This document shows, in pieces, positions 1 to 10,659 of a stretch of 64,000 nt of DNA. Source of the DNA: an uncultured Psychrobacter sp. GTDB lineage: Bacteria > Pseudomonadota > Gammaproteobacteria > Pseudomonadales > Moraxellaceae. Location of the stretch: contig NZ_CANKZC010000001.1 in NCBI RefSeq assembly GCF_947488565.1, positions 620,001 to 684,000 on the forward strand, read 5' to 3'. Positions within the stretch are counted from its first letter, which is position 1. Each line of letters begins with the position of its first letter. The translations under genes were made by a program, and so were the position numbers. The notes beneath the pieces are model-generated. The model made no database searches. It was given only the letters and a program-made list of their open reading frames with translations, and was not told where the DNA came from.

Positions 1-400
1 GGTGAATCGGCGCGTAGCTACCACGCTCAGAACCAGCGATTTCGTTGGCACGGTTGGCGAGTACTTCGTTCATGTTCATGTTTGACTGCGTACCAGAACC
101 CGTCTGCCATACGACTAATGGAAACTGATCCGTTAGACCACCGTTGATGATCTCGTCAGCGGCTTGCACGATTAGGTCGCGCTTATCACCTTCGATACGC
201 TCAAGACCTGCGTTGGTAATCGCAGCGGCTTTTTTGACTAAAGCCATCGCTTCAATCATCGGACGTGGCAAGGTCTCGCCACCGATTTTGAAGTTTTCGC
301 GGCTACGCTGGGTTTGCGCGCCCCAATAAGCATCAGCTGGGACTTCCACGTTGCCCATAGTGTCTTTTTCGGTACGAGTTGCCTGATTCTGTGTCGACAT
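1..400 (-). CDS. fumC: Class II fumarate hydratase, N-terminal part
   Basis: Partial gene: the first 133 codons read leftwards from an ATG at 400 and run off the window edge. The product interconverts fumarate and malate in the citric acid cycle, in the cytoplasm. The translation has the class II fumarase opening ([11 protein letters not shown] near residues 23-33) and the substrate-loop block [10 protein letters not shown] at about 98-107. The start is supported by a GAGGG ribosome-binding site about 6 bases upstream. The active-site Ser/His loops lie outside the window. FumC is the oxygen-stable, iron-independent fumarase, which suits the iron-acquisition theme nearby, although that link is only inferred. 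Confidence 0.95.
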   Translation of the reverse strand, partial: MSTQNQATRTEKDTMGNVEVPADAYWGAQTQRSRENFKIGGETLPRPMIEAMALVKKAAAITNAGLERIEGDKRDLIVQAADEIINGGLTDQFPLVVWQTGSGTQSNMNMNEVLANRANEIAGSERGSYAPIH

Positions 401-595
401 AACTACCCTCTTTGATGGTTTGTTGTATAGCTGCTTTGAAAAAAGTGCAAAATACGCTGCACATAAAGGAGAATACGTTTTAAAGTGCCGTTATGATAGC
501 ATGACTTATGACAAATTTCTCCAAGTCCATAAGTCTAACTGGCGCCTAAAAGTATCAACTACCATCAAATCAATACATTACCGAATAGTATATCT

Positions 596-1516
596 ATGCA
601 TCCTAAATCCAAAGATATTGAATCGAAACAGTCTAAACCTAGCAATCCACCGAGACGGCAATTTACCCGCCAACGTCGCCAGTTAACAGATGGCGAGCGT
701 AGACAATACGCGCGCTTGGCAAGCTTGCACTTAATCAAGTTGCAACAGCGCTTGCCTCCACATGCCCGTATTGGCTTATATTATGATGGCTTTGGTGAGC
801 TGCCGACTCAGCCACTACTCACTTGGTGCGTGCGCTTAGGCTATCTACCTTATTTGCCAGTCGTTGGTTCGTTTGGTCGTGATGCTACAGGCAATATTGA
901 TAAACACCTGCGCTTTGTGCCGATTTATCATTCCAAATTGGTAAACGTGCCGACACGGATTCACAGCTTGGGTATGAAACAAAACCATCATCGCAGGCTA
1001 CTTTGGGCGCGCGAATTAGATGTGATTATTTGTCCGCTTGTGGCGGTAGACTTAAATGGCAATCGTATGGGCATGGGCGGCGGATTTTATGATACGACGC
1101 TTGGTAAAAGCTATCGCTCAGGCTCGAAAAAACCGTTAAAAATTGGCTGGTGCTATGATTTTCAGGTGGTAGAACTTCTCGAACGTCAACCATGGGATGT
1201 TCCGTTAGATGGCTTAATTACGCCAAGTGGCATAAGGTGGTTTAAACCGAATAATGTCGCAAAGGCTAACGACAGTGCTGAGAAAAAATCTTCTAGCGCT
1301 GATACGGTTGATACGTACTTAAAAGCATTAGGAAGTGATGACGCTAGGGAAATTCTGTACTACAGTCAAGAACAGGTGTTTAGCGGTGATGAGTTGGCAA
1401 GGGTGATTAATGAGAAACGCTTAAACGAGTTGCTGGCTGACAGTGATGCTTTTTTGAATAGCTTAAGTGGTGAGATTGAGGATTTTGATGAGGACTCTGA
1501 TAATAAAAGTGAGTAA
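596..1516 (+). CDS. 5-formyltetrahydrofolate cyclo-ligase family protein with C-terminal extension
   Basis: 306 residues. The family (MTHFS/YgfA) converts 5-formyl-THF to 5,10-methenyl-THF using ATP. Residues about 20-225 form the domain: a basic N-terminal helix rich in Arg (RRQFTRQRRQL), and the signature MGMGGGFYD at 158-166 that forms the folate/ATP pocket. Bacterial members are usually near 180-200 residues. Here about 80 extra, polar and acidic residues follow the conserved part, ending in an Asp/Glu run, with no recognisable domain. The ATG at 596 is the first in frame; the N-terminal 20 residues look disordered, so a later start is possible. It is divergent from fumC and converges on the transporter downstream. 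Confidence 0.88.
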   Translation: MHPKSKDIESKQSKPSNPPRRQFTRQRRQLTDGERRQYARLASLHLIKLQQRLPPHARIGLYYDGFGELPTQPLLTWCVRLGYLPYLPVVGSFGRDATGNIDKHLRFVPIYHSKLVNVPTRIHSLGMKQNHHRRLLWARELDVIICPLVAVDLNGNRMGMGGGFYDTTLGKSYRSGSKKPLKIGWCYDFQVVELLERQPWDVPLDGLITPSGIRWFKPNNVAKANDSAEKKSSSADTVDTYLKALGSDDAREILYYSQEQVFSGDELARVINEKRLNELLADSDAFLNSLSGEIEDFDEDSDNKSE

Positions 1517-1533
1517 TATCTAGGGTATGCCTC

Positions 1534-1577
1534 GCGCACCGATAGTGGAAGTTGATGTCTTTTTCGGTGCGCTTTTT
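1534..1577 (+). terminator. Rho-independent terminator after the cyclo-ligase gene
   Basis: A 9-bp perfect stem (GCGCACCGA at 1534-1542 and TCGGTGCGC at 1564-1572) is followed by five T. It lies 17 bases after the cyclo-ligase stop codon. The 21-base loop is long but the stem is GC-rich. Confidence 0.7.
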
Positions 1578-1639
1578 AAAATATTTGATGCTGGTTTAAA
1601 AATCCAGCCTACATTAAATTTTAGCCAAACACCCTTCGC

Positions 1640-3016
1640 CTACAACACCATCGCCGCAATCCAACCAAATACCAACAATGGAATATTATAATGCAAAAAG
1701 GTTGGTACCACGCTGTCCTTGATATGGTCATGCTGTCCATCGATATTTAGACCAGAGGTTGGACCAAGGGTCGAATCTGACGCTGGCGAGCCCGCATCAC
1801 CAAGCGCCCCAGCCGTACCAATAATCGCAACGGTGGCGAGCGGCGAAAACCCTAGAGAGATACACAGCGGTACATAAATCGCGGCGATAATCGGAATAGT
1901 CGAGAATGACGAGCCGATACCCATCGTCACCACCAAGCCAATACCCAGCATGACCAAGGCAGCAATGGCTTTGTTGCCCGCAAAAAAGTTAGTCGCGCCA
2001 TCGATGAGCGGTGCAATCTCACCTGTTGCTTTCATGACTTCGGCAAAACCCTGCGCGGTAATCATGATAAAGCCAATCATCGCCATCAGTTTGATACCAT
2101 CATTAAACACTGTATCGGCATCACGCCACTTGACCACGCCTGTCGCCATAAAGACCCCAAAGCCAAACATTGAGCCGAGCAACAGCGAGTCCGTATAAAG
2201 CTGCACTACAAAAGCAGTCACAATAGCAGCCAAAGCGACCAGCGTTTTTAACTTACTTTGCGCCTTGGCACCAGCGGTTGTTTTGCTTAGCTCATCACCT
2301 TCTAACCCTTCGCTTTGGATAGCGGCATCGCGAGCTTCTTTATCGATAGCGACTTGTTGATACTGACGCGGCTTACGGTAGCTGATAAAGACTGCTGTCA
2401 ACAAACCGATGAACATACCTAACGCGGGTATCGCCATTGCTTGAATGACAGAAATGTTAGCGATATCTATACCTGCTTCACCGACGTTTTTTAGCATGAT
2501 TTGATTGAGATAAATATCACCAAAACCATAGGGGATAAACATATAGGTGGTGACCAAACCAAAGGTCAGCAAACAAGCTATGAGCCGTCGATCAATTTGC
2601 ATGCGATTAAAGGCGAGTAATAACGGCGGCACAAGCAACGGAATAAAGGCGATGTGGATAGGAATTAAGTTTTGACTAAAGCAGCTCATGACGATTAAGC
2701 CTGCAAACAGCATATACTTAATCATGCCACCAGTGCCCGCCGCGTCAATGCGTTTGATAACTGTCCCTGCTAATGACTGCGGCAAACCAGAGTGAGCTAT
2801 CGCTACCGCAAAAGCACCCAGTAACGCATAAGACAGGGCGATTTGTGCGCCATTACGGATGCCTTCTTGAAAGGCCTCTAAAGTATCGGTAATACCAAGA
2901 CCTGCGATGAGTCCACCTGCCAGCGCTCCGATTAATAAACTTAGCACCACATGCACGCGCGCAAGTGACAGACCAAGCATAATGACTACTGCCAATAATA
3001 CTGCGTTAATTGCCAT
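1640..3016 (-). CDS. Na+/H+ antiporter NhaC/YuiF-type membrane transporter
   Basis: 458 residues, almost wholly hydrophobic, with about 11-12 membrane segments and one polar cytoplasmic stretch (about residues 213-250). The N-terminal repeat-like helices (ALLGAFAVAIAHSGLPQ) and the later GSSFSTIPIIAAIYVP and GALGDAGSPASDSTLGPTSG blocks are typical of the NhaC-like superfamily, subgroup YuiF. Those proteins are annotated as Na+/H+ antiporters, but some may carry amino acids, so the substrate is open. The start at 3016 is preceded by GGGG. It is a single-gene unit reading toward the cyclo-ligase terminator. Confidence 0.82.
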   Translation of the reverse strand: MAINAVLLAVVIMLGLSLARVHVVLSLLIGALAGGLIAGLGITDTLEAFQEGIRNGAQIALSYALLGAFAVAIAHSGLPQSLAGTVIKRIDAAGTGGMIKYMLFAGLIVMSCFSQNLIPIHIAFIPLLVPPLLLAFNRMQIDRRLIACLLTFGLVTTYMFIPYGFGDIYLNQIMLKNVGEAGIDIANISVIQAMAIPALGMFIGLLTAVFISYRKPRQYQQVAIDKEARDAAIQSEGLEGDELSKTTAGAKAQSKLKTLVALAAIVTAFVVQLYTDSLLLGSMFGFGVFMATGVVKWRDADTVFNDGIKLMAMIGFIMITAQGFAEVMKATGEIAPLIDGATNFFAGNKAIAALVMLGIGLVVTMGIGSSFSTIPIIAAIYVPLCISLGFSPLATVAIIGTAGALGDAGSPASDSTLGPTSGLNIDGQHDHIKDSVVPTFLHYNIPLLVFGWIAAMVL

Positions 3017-3402
3017 GTATGGCCCCTTTTGCTCTTTGCTTTAGCCTGATAAAGACTGGTTATATCTTAAAACCTACAAATCTATACACCTTGTAAATAA
3101 CACTCTAGTACCTCAAACGCTCTACTTTAGACAGTATGGTTTTAGACGGGCGTCAGTTTACCTGATTTTACAAGTAAAACCTATGCTCATAATGAAGGAG
3201 ATATTCACTAAAGAAGAAATGAGTAAGCGGTATTATCTGTGTTTAAGTAAGAGAATTTGCCTTAGTTTTACATGGTTATTGATGTCTTGATTTTATTTAG
3301 CATTGACTATAGTAAGGCCTTGCAATTTTTTATGGGGACTCCATTTATCTAAACATGAACCACGAACTTGACTTTACAAGTCTGGTTAACGAGGAAAAAT
3401 AT
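3017..3402. other. Intergenic region between transporter and lon
   Basis: About 380 bases separate the divergent transporter and lon genes and should hold both promoters. A TTGACT at 3304 with nearby AT-rich sequence is a possible -35 element for lon. I see no clear heat-shock promoter, operator or RNA structure. Confidence 0.4.
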
Positions 3403-5952
3403 ATGAGTGAACATAATATTGATAAAGATAACATCGACATCGATGTATCATCTGCTATTGACCATGATAACGAAACAGATAACTCATCTGTAGATGAGTT
3501 GAGCGCGTCATCTGACGTTGTCAAAGACGATAGTGCTGAAGACTATTTGCCACTGCTGGCTCTTAGAGATGTGGTGGTCTATCCGCACATGCAAATCGCC
3601 CTATTCGTCGGTCGTGCACCATCCGTGCAAGCGGTTGAGCTGGCGCAAGCTGAATATGGTAATAAAGTATTGGTCGTGGCACAAAAAGACTCATTGACCG
3701 AAGATATCGATCAGGACAACTTATACCAATACGGTACGGTGTGTCGCATCGTCAGCACGATGCCACATGATAGCGATGAGGATTGCATTAAAGTCCTTAT
3801 CGAAGGTCAATATCGTGCGCGTGTCGATACCATCCAAAGTCATGACCATGTCTTGATGGCAAGCTTTGAGCGCGCTGATCTTGATGTACAAATGGATGAG
3901 AGCCAACAAAAAAACACCATTCAAGCTTTAACCAGCTTGTTTGAAAGCTACGCTGATGCACGCTTACGTAATGCTCGTGAGCTTACTCGTGTCGCGAAGC
4001 GCATTGATGACTTGCTTGAGTTGGTATATTTCATCTCAACTCGCGTATCGATGGATCTTGATGTCAAGCAGTCGTTTTTAGAAAATAATGACATCAAAGC
4101 TCACATCAATACCTTGACTGAATATTTGGTTAAGCAAAGTGCCGAGCAGAATATCGAACAAGATATTCAAGATGCGGTACGTCAGCAAATGGAAGACAAT
4201 CAGCGCGAGTACTTCTTAAACGAAAAAATGAAAGCCATCAAAAACGAGCTGTCTGACATGAATGACGGCGCGTTTGATGGCGATGATGATGTCGCGGAGC
4301 TTGAGAAGCGCCTAGAAGATGCTGACTTACCTGATGATGTCCGTAAGAAGGCGGAGCAAGAGTTTAAAAAGCTTAAGATGATGCCACCTGCATCGAGTGA
4401 GTCATCGGTTGTACGTAACTATATTGAATGGATTTTGGACACGCCGTGGAATGCGACCACTAAAGTCTCTATCAATCTAGAAAAAGCTAAGACCACGCTT
4501 GATGAAGACCACTATGGCTTGCAAGATGTAAAAGATCGTATCTTAGAATACTTAGCGGTCCAATCGCGCGTGAAAAAATTGCGCGGTCCGATTCTTTGTC
4601 TCGTGGGTCCTCCTGGTGTGGGTAAAACCTCATTGGGTGAATCGATTGCGCGAGCAACAGGGCGTAAGTTTGTGCGTATGGCACTAGGCGGCGTCCGTGA
4701 TGAAGCTGAAATCCGTGGTCATCGCCGTACTTATATCGGTGCAATGCCAGGTAAAATCGTCCAGTCTTTAGCCAAAGTAGAGGTGAAAAACCCGCTATTC
4801 TTGCTAGATGAAGTCGATAAAATGGCCCAAGATTTCCGTGGTGATCCAGCATCAGCGCTATTGGAAGTACTAGATCCATCACAAAATGATAAGTTTAACG
4901 ACCATTATTTGGACATGGACTTAGACTTATCACAAGTGATGTTTATCTGTACGGCTAACAGCATGGATATCCCGCCTGCCCTTCTTGACCGGATGGAAGT
5001 CATTCGTCTACCAGGTTATACCGAAGAAGAAAAAGTCAATATCGCGCAGAAATATCTTGTGCCAAAAGCGATTAAGCAAAATGGTCTTAAAGAAGGCGAG
5101 ATTGAAATTGTCGAAGCAGCGTTGCACAGCATCGTGCGTAGCTATACTCGCGAAGCAGGTGTACGTAACCTTGAGCGTGAAGTTAATAAAATCTGCCGTA
5201 AAGTCGTACGCGGTTCAGTTGAAAGTCATGGCGCACGTGCTCCGAAAAAAGATGAGCGTCAACTGGTCGTAGTCGATGACAAAAACATCGATGACTATCT
5301 AGGCGTGCATCAATACGATTATGGATTGGCCGAAAAAGACCCTGAAATTGGTCGTATCACTGGTCTTGCTTGGACACAAGTCGGTGGTGAGTTATTAACC
5401 ATCGAAGCGGTAGCCATGAAAGGCAAAGGTGAGCTTAGCTTCACAGGCTCACTAGGTGATGTGATGAAAGAGTCTATTCGCGCTGCCATGAGTGTCGTTC
5501 GTGCTCGCGGTGATAGCTTAGGTATTGACTATGAGACTGTCAAAACCACTGACGTTCACGTGCATATGCCAGAGGGTGCGACCCCAAAAGATGGTCCATC
5601 TGCAGGTGGAGCGCTGACAACCGCCCTGGTCTCTGCTTTGACTGGTATTGCCATTCGTCCAGATATTGCGATGACAGGTGAGATTACACTGCGCGGCAAA
5701 ATCTTGCGCATCGGTGGTCTTAAAGAAAAACTGCTCGCAGCCCATCGCGGCGGTATCAAGCACGTATTAATTCCAGCGAGTAACGAGCGCGACTTGGCTG
5801 ATATCCCTGACAATGTGAAAGAAGGCTTAACCATTCAGCCTGTAGCGACAATTGATGAGATATTAAAGGTTGCCTTGGTCAGTATGCCAACGCCACTAAA
5901 ACCTGCAAAAGTGACCGTTGATAAAACGGCAGGTAAAGCGCTGCACAATTAA
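3403..5952 (+). CDS. lon: ATP-dependent protease La (Lon)
   Basis: 849 residues from the ATG at 3403. Lon is a cytoplasmic hexameric AAA+ protease that removes damaged and short-lived regulatory proteins. Order: N-terminal substrate domain (from about residue 45, LPLLALRDVVVYPHM), AAA+ module with Walker A GPPGVGKT at 402-409, then the protease domain with the Ser733/Lys776 dyad (DGPSAGG and GGLKEK, 43 residues apart as in E. coli Lon). The 3403 start is chosen because GAGGA sits 8 bases upstream; an in-frame ATG at 3355 has no such site and would add 16 residues. An acidic, low-complexity leader of about 45 residues precedes the first conserved strand, longer than in E. coli Lon. Confidence 0.98.
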   Translation: MSEHNIDKDNIDIDVSSAIDHDNETDNSSVDELSASSDVVKDDSAEDYLPLLALRDVVVYPHMQIALFVGRAPSVQAVELAQAEYGNKVLVVAQKDSLTEDIDQDNLYQYGTVCRIVSTMPHDSDEDCIKVLIEGQYRARVDTIQSHDHVLMASFERADLDVQMDESQQKNTIQALTSLFESYADARLRNARELTRVAKRIDDLLELVYFISTRVSMDLDVKQSFLENNDIKAHINTLTEYLVKQSAEQNIEQDIQDAVRQQMEDNQREYFLNEKMKAIKNELSDMNDGAFDGDDDVAELEKRLEDADLPDDVRKKAEQEFKKLKMMPPASSESSVVRNYIEWILDTPWNATTKVSINLEKAKTTLDEDHYGLQDVKDRILEYLAVQSRVKKLRGPILCLVGPPGVGKTSLGESIARATGRKFVRMALGGVRDEAEIRGHRRTYIGAMPGKIVQSLAKVEVKNPLFLLDEVDKMAQDFRGDPASALLEVLDPSQNDKFNDHYLDMDLDLSQVMFICTANSMDIPPALLDRMEVIRLPGYTEEEKVNIAQKYLVPKAIKQNGLKEGEIEIVEAALHSIVRSYTREAGVRNLEREVNKICRKVVRGSVESHGARAPKKDERQLVVVDDKNIDDYLGVHQYDYGLAEKDPEIGRITGLAWTQVGGELLTIEAVAMKGKGELSFTGSLGDVMKESIRAAMSVVRARGDSLGIDYETVKTTDVHVHMPEGATPKDGPSAGGALTTALVSALTGIAIRPDIAMTGEITLRGKILRIGGLKEKLLAAHRGGIKHVLIPASNERDLADIPDNVKEGLTIQPVATIDEILKVALVSMPTPLKPAKVTVDKTAGKALHN

Positions 5953-5981
5953 GCTGTAAAGTTATTAATAGTCAATAAATG

Positions 5982-6017
5982 CAAAAAGACCGTAATATTA
6001 ATTACGGTCTTTTTTTA
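5982..6017 (+). terminator. Rho-independent terminator of lon
   Basis: The stem AAAAAGACCGTAAT pairs with ATTACGGTCTTTTT across a short loop and ends in a run of T. It begins 30 bases after the lon stop and is near-symmetric, so it could work from both sides. The following sequence to 6306 contains no other gene I can support. Confidence 0.85.
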
Positions 6018-6306
6018 TGTTTCTCTTCTACTTAGCTAAGCCTACTTATTCTCTTTGATACTACTGTGATGACCGTAGCTTATATTTTTTCTTCTTACTT
6101 CATGTTCTCATTTTTCAAACCCATACGTTATTTACATTTATTAACCGATTGTTGCGCTTATGGTGAATAACTATGACCAATGTTTGTCTATACTGACTGT
6201 GATGTCTGTAAGTAGTACAGAGCGAACAGTACAGAACAAACCTATATAGATAGTAGACTTAACTATCAATAAAAACGTTCAATAACCGAATAAAATGGAG
6301 AAAACA

Positions 6307-6861
6307 ATGAAAAAGACGATGCTCGCAAGTGTTTTATTATGTGGTTCAGCGTTAGCAATGACAGGTTGCCAAACAGTACAAGATCAGCTCCAAACAGGTA
6401 ATCCGTTTAGTCAACCTGCTCTAAAATCAACGATTAAAACGGTTGATGGTAATAAGGAAGTTGGTCAGGTGTTCTTGCGCCCTGTTGATGGCGGTGTACA
6501 GGTTTACGGTAAGCTTATGAATATGACACCAGGTAAAACAGTAGCGCTACATATTCACGAAACTGGTAGCTGTGCTGATATGGGTAAAGCAGCAGGTGGT
6601 CATTTTAATCCTGATAACTTCCCCCACTCTAACCCAGATGATATGAACGGTCATGCAGGTGATTTGCCTAACTTAACCGCCAACGAAGATGGTGTTGCCA
6701 CTATCAACTATGTGAACAAGCAAATTTCAGCAGCTCAAACAGGTAAATACAGTGTCAATCGCCGTGCCTTTATCGTTCATGCTGGCGCTGATGACTATAC
6801 CAGTCAACCAGCAGGTAACGCTGGCGACCGTATTGCTTGCGGTATCATCGAAAAGAGATAA
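6307..6861 (+). CDS. sodC: Cu/Zn superoxide dismutase, lipoprotein type
   Basis: 184 residues. It removes superoxide in the periplasm, probably anchored to a membrane by lipid. The signal peptide ends in LAMTGC, with Cys21 the likely lipidation site. All metal ligands are present: copper His82, His84, His99 and His158; zinc His99, His107, His116 and Asp119. The Cys89 and Cys178 pair forms the usual disulfide. The start at 6307 is preferred over an in-frame ATG at 6295 because that earlier ATG overlaps the GGAG ribosome-binding site (6297-6300). The gene is monocistronic with its own terminator. Confidence 0.95.
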   Translation: MKKTMLASVLLCGSALAMTGCQTVQDQLQTGNPFSQPALKSTIKTVDGNKEVGQVFLRPVDGGVQVYGKLMNMTPGKTVALHIHETGSCADMGKAAGGHFNPDNFPHSNPDDMNGHAGDLPNLTANEDGVATINYVNKQISAAQTGKYSVNRRAFIVHAGADDYTSQPAGNAGDRIACGIIEKR

Positions 6862-6890
6862 TAACGTTTAGCTCAACTCTTATCGATAAT

Positions 6891-6923
6891 AAAAAACCTC
6901 TTAGGATGCTAAGAGGTTTTTTT
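6891..6923 (+). terminator. Rho-independent terminator of sodC
   Basis: Perfect stem ACCTCTTAG/CTAAGAGGT with a 4-base loop, flanked by A6 and T7, 29 bases after the sodC stop. The flanking A and T runs would allow it to act on both strands. Confidence 0.88.
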
Positions 6924-7106
6924 ATGGATAATTAAGATCGTAAGGGATAGTTGAATCCAAATAAATCAGATACATGGCTATCAAGTCGCTCAATGAAAAG
7001 TTATTTTTCTTGCGTGCTGTGCCTACTCCGACAGATGCTGCGAAAAACAACTTTCCATCTCACTGTATCGTTTTTATATCAGATTGACTATAGTTTGGGT
7101 TATTAA

Positions 7107-9785
7107 CTACTCCTCAACCCACTCGCCTTTACGCCAATATACACCCCAACGCGTGGCTTTGCCGTTTTTCTCAGAGCCGATATACTGCTCTTTTTTCTTA
7201 CGTGACCAGCGTAAAATCGTTGGATTACCATCAGGATCTTCATCTGGCCCTTCAAACAAATATTGGAACTTATCTTCCATTTTATCTTTGACTGCGCGTA
7301 GCTCAGCAAGCTTTGGCGCACGTGTCTCGCGTACTTTTGGGAACTTAGATGCTGCTAAGAACATCCCAGCCGCCCCCTCTCGCAAAATGAAATAATCATC
7401 ATGCTTGGTTGATTTGAGCTCCGGCATATGAATTGGATCCATACGCGGTGGTGCCGCTTCTCCCGTTTTGAGCACTTTACGCGTGTTATCACATTTTTGA
7501 CAAGCAAAGTAAGGACCAAAACGCCCCGTCTTTAATTCCATCTGCCCATCACACTTATTACAATCAATGGTTGGCGCATCTGAGCCTGGTACTTCAAACT
7601 TACCTTCTTCTAAGATATAACCGTCGCAGTCGGGGTTGTTACCACAAACATGAAGTTTTAGGCCACCATCAACGATATAACCGTTCATGGCTGTACCACA
7701 TTTCGGACAGCGCTTTTTTTCCATCAAATCTTTGACTTCGGCCGCCTCATCGTCCCCTTCCGCGTCATCGAGATTGGCAAAAGCCTCAACTGGCATTAAA
7801 TTTTTTGTACCTTTACAGCGCTCTTTTGGCGGTAAGTTGTAGCCAGTACACCCTAAAAACACACCCGTTGAGCCAGTACGTAGTTGCATCGGACGATCAC
7901 AGATATCACAGTGTACGTCCGGCACATCCGTCGGATCATTAGGACGCATACCATCTTTATCTTTGGCATGTTCAAGTTTGGTCTTAAAGTCACCATAGAA
8001 GTTGTCTAACACATCTTTCCAGTCTTGATCGCCTTCTGCGACATGGTCAAGTTTATCTTCTAATGCTGCGGTAAAGGTATAATCCATCAAGTCTGGGAAG
8101 CTTGCTGTCAATCTGTCGGTGACGATATCACCCATCTTTTCGGCAAATAAGCGCTTATTTTCTAATTTGACGTAACCGCGATCTTGAATGGTTGAGATAA
8201 TTGAGGCATAAGTCGATGGGCGTCCGATACCTTTTTTCTCAAGCTCTTTAACGAGACTTGCTTCAGTATAGCGCGGTGGTGGCTTGGTGAAATGCTGACT
8301 TGGATCAAGCTTATCCAAGATGAGCTGATCGCCTTTTTTAACATCAGGTAACAAAGTATCGTCAGTTTTGGCTGGGGGCATTACTTTAGTATAACCATCA
8401 AAGGTCATGGTGCGACCACGAGCCTTTAGCTCGACATCACTGGCACCAACGAATAGGTTTACTGACAAATATTTTGCTGGCGGCATCTGACAAGCGACAA
8501 ACTGACGCCAAATCAGCTCATACAAACGTATGGCATCGCGCTCCACACCTTTTAACTGAGTAGATTTCATGTTGACGTTAGAGGGACGAACCGCCTCATG
8601 CGCTTCTTGTGCACCCTGTTTGTTACCATAAAAGTTTGGCTTTTCTGGTACATACTTTGCGCCATAGTTATCTTCGATATAGCCACGTGCAGCAGCTAAT
8701 GCGTCACCAGACAAGAAGGTCGAATCCGTACGCATATAGGTGATATGACCCGCTTCGTATAAACGCTGGGCCAAAATCATGGTTTTTTTAACTGAAAACC
8801 CTAAGCGGGTGCTAGCAGCTTGCTGCAAGGTCGAGGTAATAAACGGCGCACTCGGACGTGATTGTGTTGGCTTTTCTTCACGCTCTTTGACGATAAAGTC
8901 GCTTGATTTTAATACCTCTAAGACTTTGTCAGTCTGCTCTTTATTGACAAGCTTAAGCGTCTTACCACCTTGCTTGGTCGCCTCTAAGCGCAAAGCAGTT
9001 TGCTCAGCGTCTGCAGGTTTTTTGGCAGTACTATTGGTAACGTGAGTATCAGCATGAATTTGCCAATATTCTTCTGGTATAAAAGCGCGAATTTCGTGCT
9101 CGCGTTCAACGACCAAGCGCATAGCAACCGACTGCACGCGTCCTGCAGACAGGCCACGAGCGACCTTTTGCCATAGCAGCGGCGACACCATAAAGCCGAC
9201 GACCCGATCTAAAAAGCGCCGCGCCTGCTGGGCGTTGACGCGATCGATATCAAGCTTCGATGGTTCTTTAAACGCATTTTGAATAGCGGACTTGGTAATT
9301 TCATTAAAAACCACACGCTGATACTTACTATCAGGGCCACCGATGACTTCTTTTAGATGCCAAGCGATTGCTTCCCCTTCTCTATCCATATCCGTTGCCA
9401 GATAGATTTTATCGGCGTCTTTGGCCAGAGCTTTTAGCTCTTTGATGACTTTGGTCTTGTTCGGCAGTACTTCATAGACTGCTGCCCAATCATGCTCTGG
9501 ATCAACACCCATACGGCGTACTAGAGCTTGCTGCGCCTTTTCTTCTTTGCTGAGCGTTTCATCTTTTTTGGCCGTCGCTGCTTTTTTGGCACTCTTACTG
9601 GCACTGACAGGCAAGTCACGGACATGACCAATACTTGAGCGAACAATAAAACTATCGCCAAGATATTTATTGATGGTTTTGGCCTTGGCTGGTGATTCGA
9701 CAATAACTAAAGACTTACCTTTCGGTTTATCAGCAGTAGTTGCCTTCTTTTTAGTTGTAGTTTTTGCCATATGTGACGACACCAT
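7107..9785 (-). CDS. topA: DNA topoisomerase I
   Basis: 892 residues. It relaxes negative supercoils by cutting one strand. Domains: N-terminal TOPRIM ([18 protein letters not shown], then [13 protein letters not shown]), the gate domains with catalytic Tyr350 in [10 protein letters not shown], and a C-terminal set of four-cysteine zinc fingers (CDICDRP..., CPKCGTAM..., CNKCDGQM...). Length is close to the E. coli enzyme (865). A second in-frame ATG at 9770, giving MAKTTTKKK, is as likely a start; neither has a clear ribosome-binding site. A Lys/Ala/Glu-rich insertion sits around residues 60-90. It is a single gene facing sodC. Confidence 0.97.
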   Translation of the reverse strand: MVSSHMAKTTTKKKATTADKPKGKSLVIVESPAKAKTINKYLGDSFIVRSSIGHVRDLPVSASKSAKKAATAKKDETLSKEEKAQQALVRRMGVDPEHDWAAVYEVLPNKTKVIKELKALAKDADKIYLATDMDREGEAIAWHLKEVIGGPDSKYQRVVFNEITKSAIQNAFKEPSKLDIDRVNAQQARRFLDRVVGFMVSPLLWQKVARGLSAGRVQSVAMRLVVEREHEIRAFIPEEYWQIHADTHVTNSTAKKPADAEQTALRLEATKQGGKTLKLVNKEQTDKVLEVLKSSDFIVKEREEKPTQSRPSAPFITSTLQQAASTRLGFSVKKTMILAQRLYEAGHITYMRTDSTFLSGDALAAARGYIEDNYGAKYVPEKPNFYGNKQGAQEAHEAVRPSNVNMKSTQLKGVERDAIRLYELIWRQFVACQMPPAKYLSVNLFVGASDVELKARGRTMTFDGYTKVMPPAKTDDTLLPDVKKGDQLILDKLDPSQHFTKPPPRYTEASLVKELEKKGIGRPSTYASIISTIQDRGYVKLENKRLFAEKMGDIVTDRLTASFPDLMDYTFTAALEDKLDHVAEGDQDWKDVLDNFYGDFKTKLEHAKDKDGMRPNDPTDVPDVHCDICDRPMQLRTGSTGVFLGCTGYNLPPKERCKGTKNLMPVEAFANLDDAEGDDEAAEVKDLMEKKRCPKCGTAMNGYIVDGGLKLHVCGNNPDCDGYILEEGKFEVPGSDAPTIDCNKCDGQMELKTGRFGPYFACQKCDNTRKVLKTGEAAPPRMDPIHMPELKSTKHDDYFILREGAAGMFLAASKFPKVRETRAPKLAELRAVKDKMEDKFQYLFEGPDEDPDGNPTILRWSRKKKEQYIGSEKNGKATRWGVYWRKGEWVEE

Positions 9786-10062
9786 AATATAAGTAGATTA
9801 AAAATAAGGATAAATTCAGCAGCATGGCAATTTTATTGACTAATGATAATAGTTCAGCGTTTTATTGTAGTAATAGCTGCCATTAAAAATGTTTACTTAA
9901 CAAACAATAACCATAAAACAAAAATGCGGTTATAAAGACGTTACACTGCTAATAGTGAAACTGTCAACTTTAAATAATTTAGAGTTTGCCAAAAACGTCT
10001 GCTCAATATCCCTTAATGGAGATGAAAAAACCCTTTACCAGCTTCATGACCGTTTTATATGA

Positions 10063-10659
10063 TTATGGCTGTTTTCGCATGGTTAAGGCCCACTTTTCAA
10101 GGTTTTCTTTGAGTGCAAGTAAGTCAGTTTCAATCATTTTTGATTGGTAATTAGGATTGGTCAATGGACGAACATAAGCGATATCTTCCCAATATATAAC
10201 AATGCTGTTAGATTTAGTCAGCAGACCTTTTACAAATGGCTCGATACTAACAGGCAAATCCAGCGGCGCTTTATCTAGAGCAAAATTGGATTTTTTGAGT
10301 ACCGTATTGTTACTAGCTTGATGATTACGAATCACACTTGGAATCGTAAGCTTACTATCATCTGTACTCGTATCGATAAAATTGCTGTCTGGTCGCCATT
10401 GGCCATCAATAACTTGATAACGCATATGCGGCAGCTGCGTATCCTCTAACACAAGGCAGTACTGACCAAGCATCCCGCGACCATACTCATTGTCACGACC
10501 TTTGATCCAATCAGGACAAGCCACAAGCTTTGGATGAAGCTGTAGACGACGCGCTGTCATACGCAGCTTATCTAAACGCTGATCAATACCGTTTGGTTTA
10601 AGCGCCATCATACTCCCTAATACAAATAGTACAATGACGACTGCGATCCATAGCCCCAT
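10063..10659 (-). CDS. Membrane-anchored protein of unknown function
   Basis: 198 residues. One N-terminal membrane segment (GLWIAVVIVLFVLGSMMAL, residues 2-20) is followed by a soluble domain with two Cys (in VACPDW and GQYCLVL) and a basic C-terminus. I do not recognise the family with certainty; the topology is N-terminal anchor with a cytoplasmic or periplasmic globular part. It is flanked by topA and a divergent lipoprotein gene. It looks like a conserved single-gene unit, since the ORF is long and uninterrupted with normal codon use. Confidence 0.7.
   Translation of the reverse strand: MGLWIAVVIVLFVLGSMMALKPNGIDQRLDKLRMTARRLQLHPKLVACPDWIKGRDNEYGRGMLGQYCLVLEDTQLPHMRYQVIDGQWRPDSNFIDTSTDDSKLTIPSVIRNHQASNNTVLKKSNFALDKAPLDLPVSIEPFVKGLLTKSNSIVIYWEDIAYVRPLTNPNYQSKMIETDLLALKENLEKWALTMRKQP

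Noticed and set aside
4487-4882. Long reading frame on the minus strand inside lon
   Set aside because: It is antisense to highly conserved AAA+ sequence, has no family features and reflects the codon pattern of lon.
5518-5834. Two overlapping minus-strand frames at the lon 3' end
   Set aside because: Both are shadows of the protease domain, with no start context.
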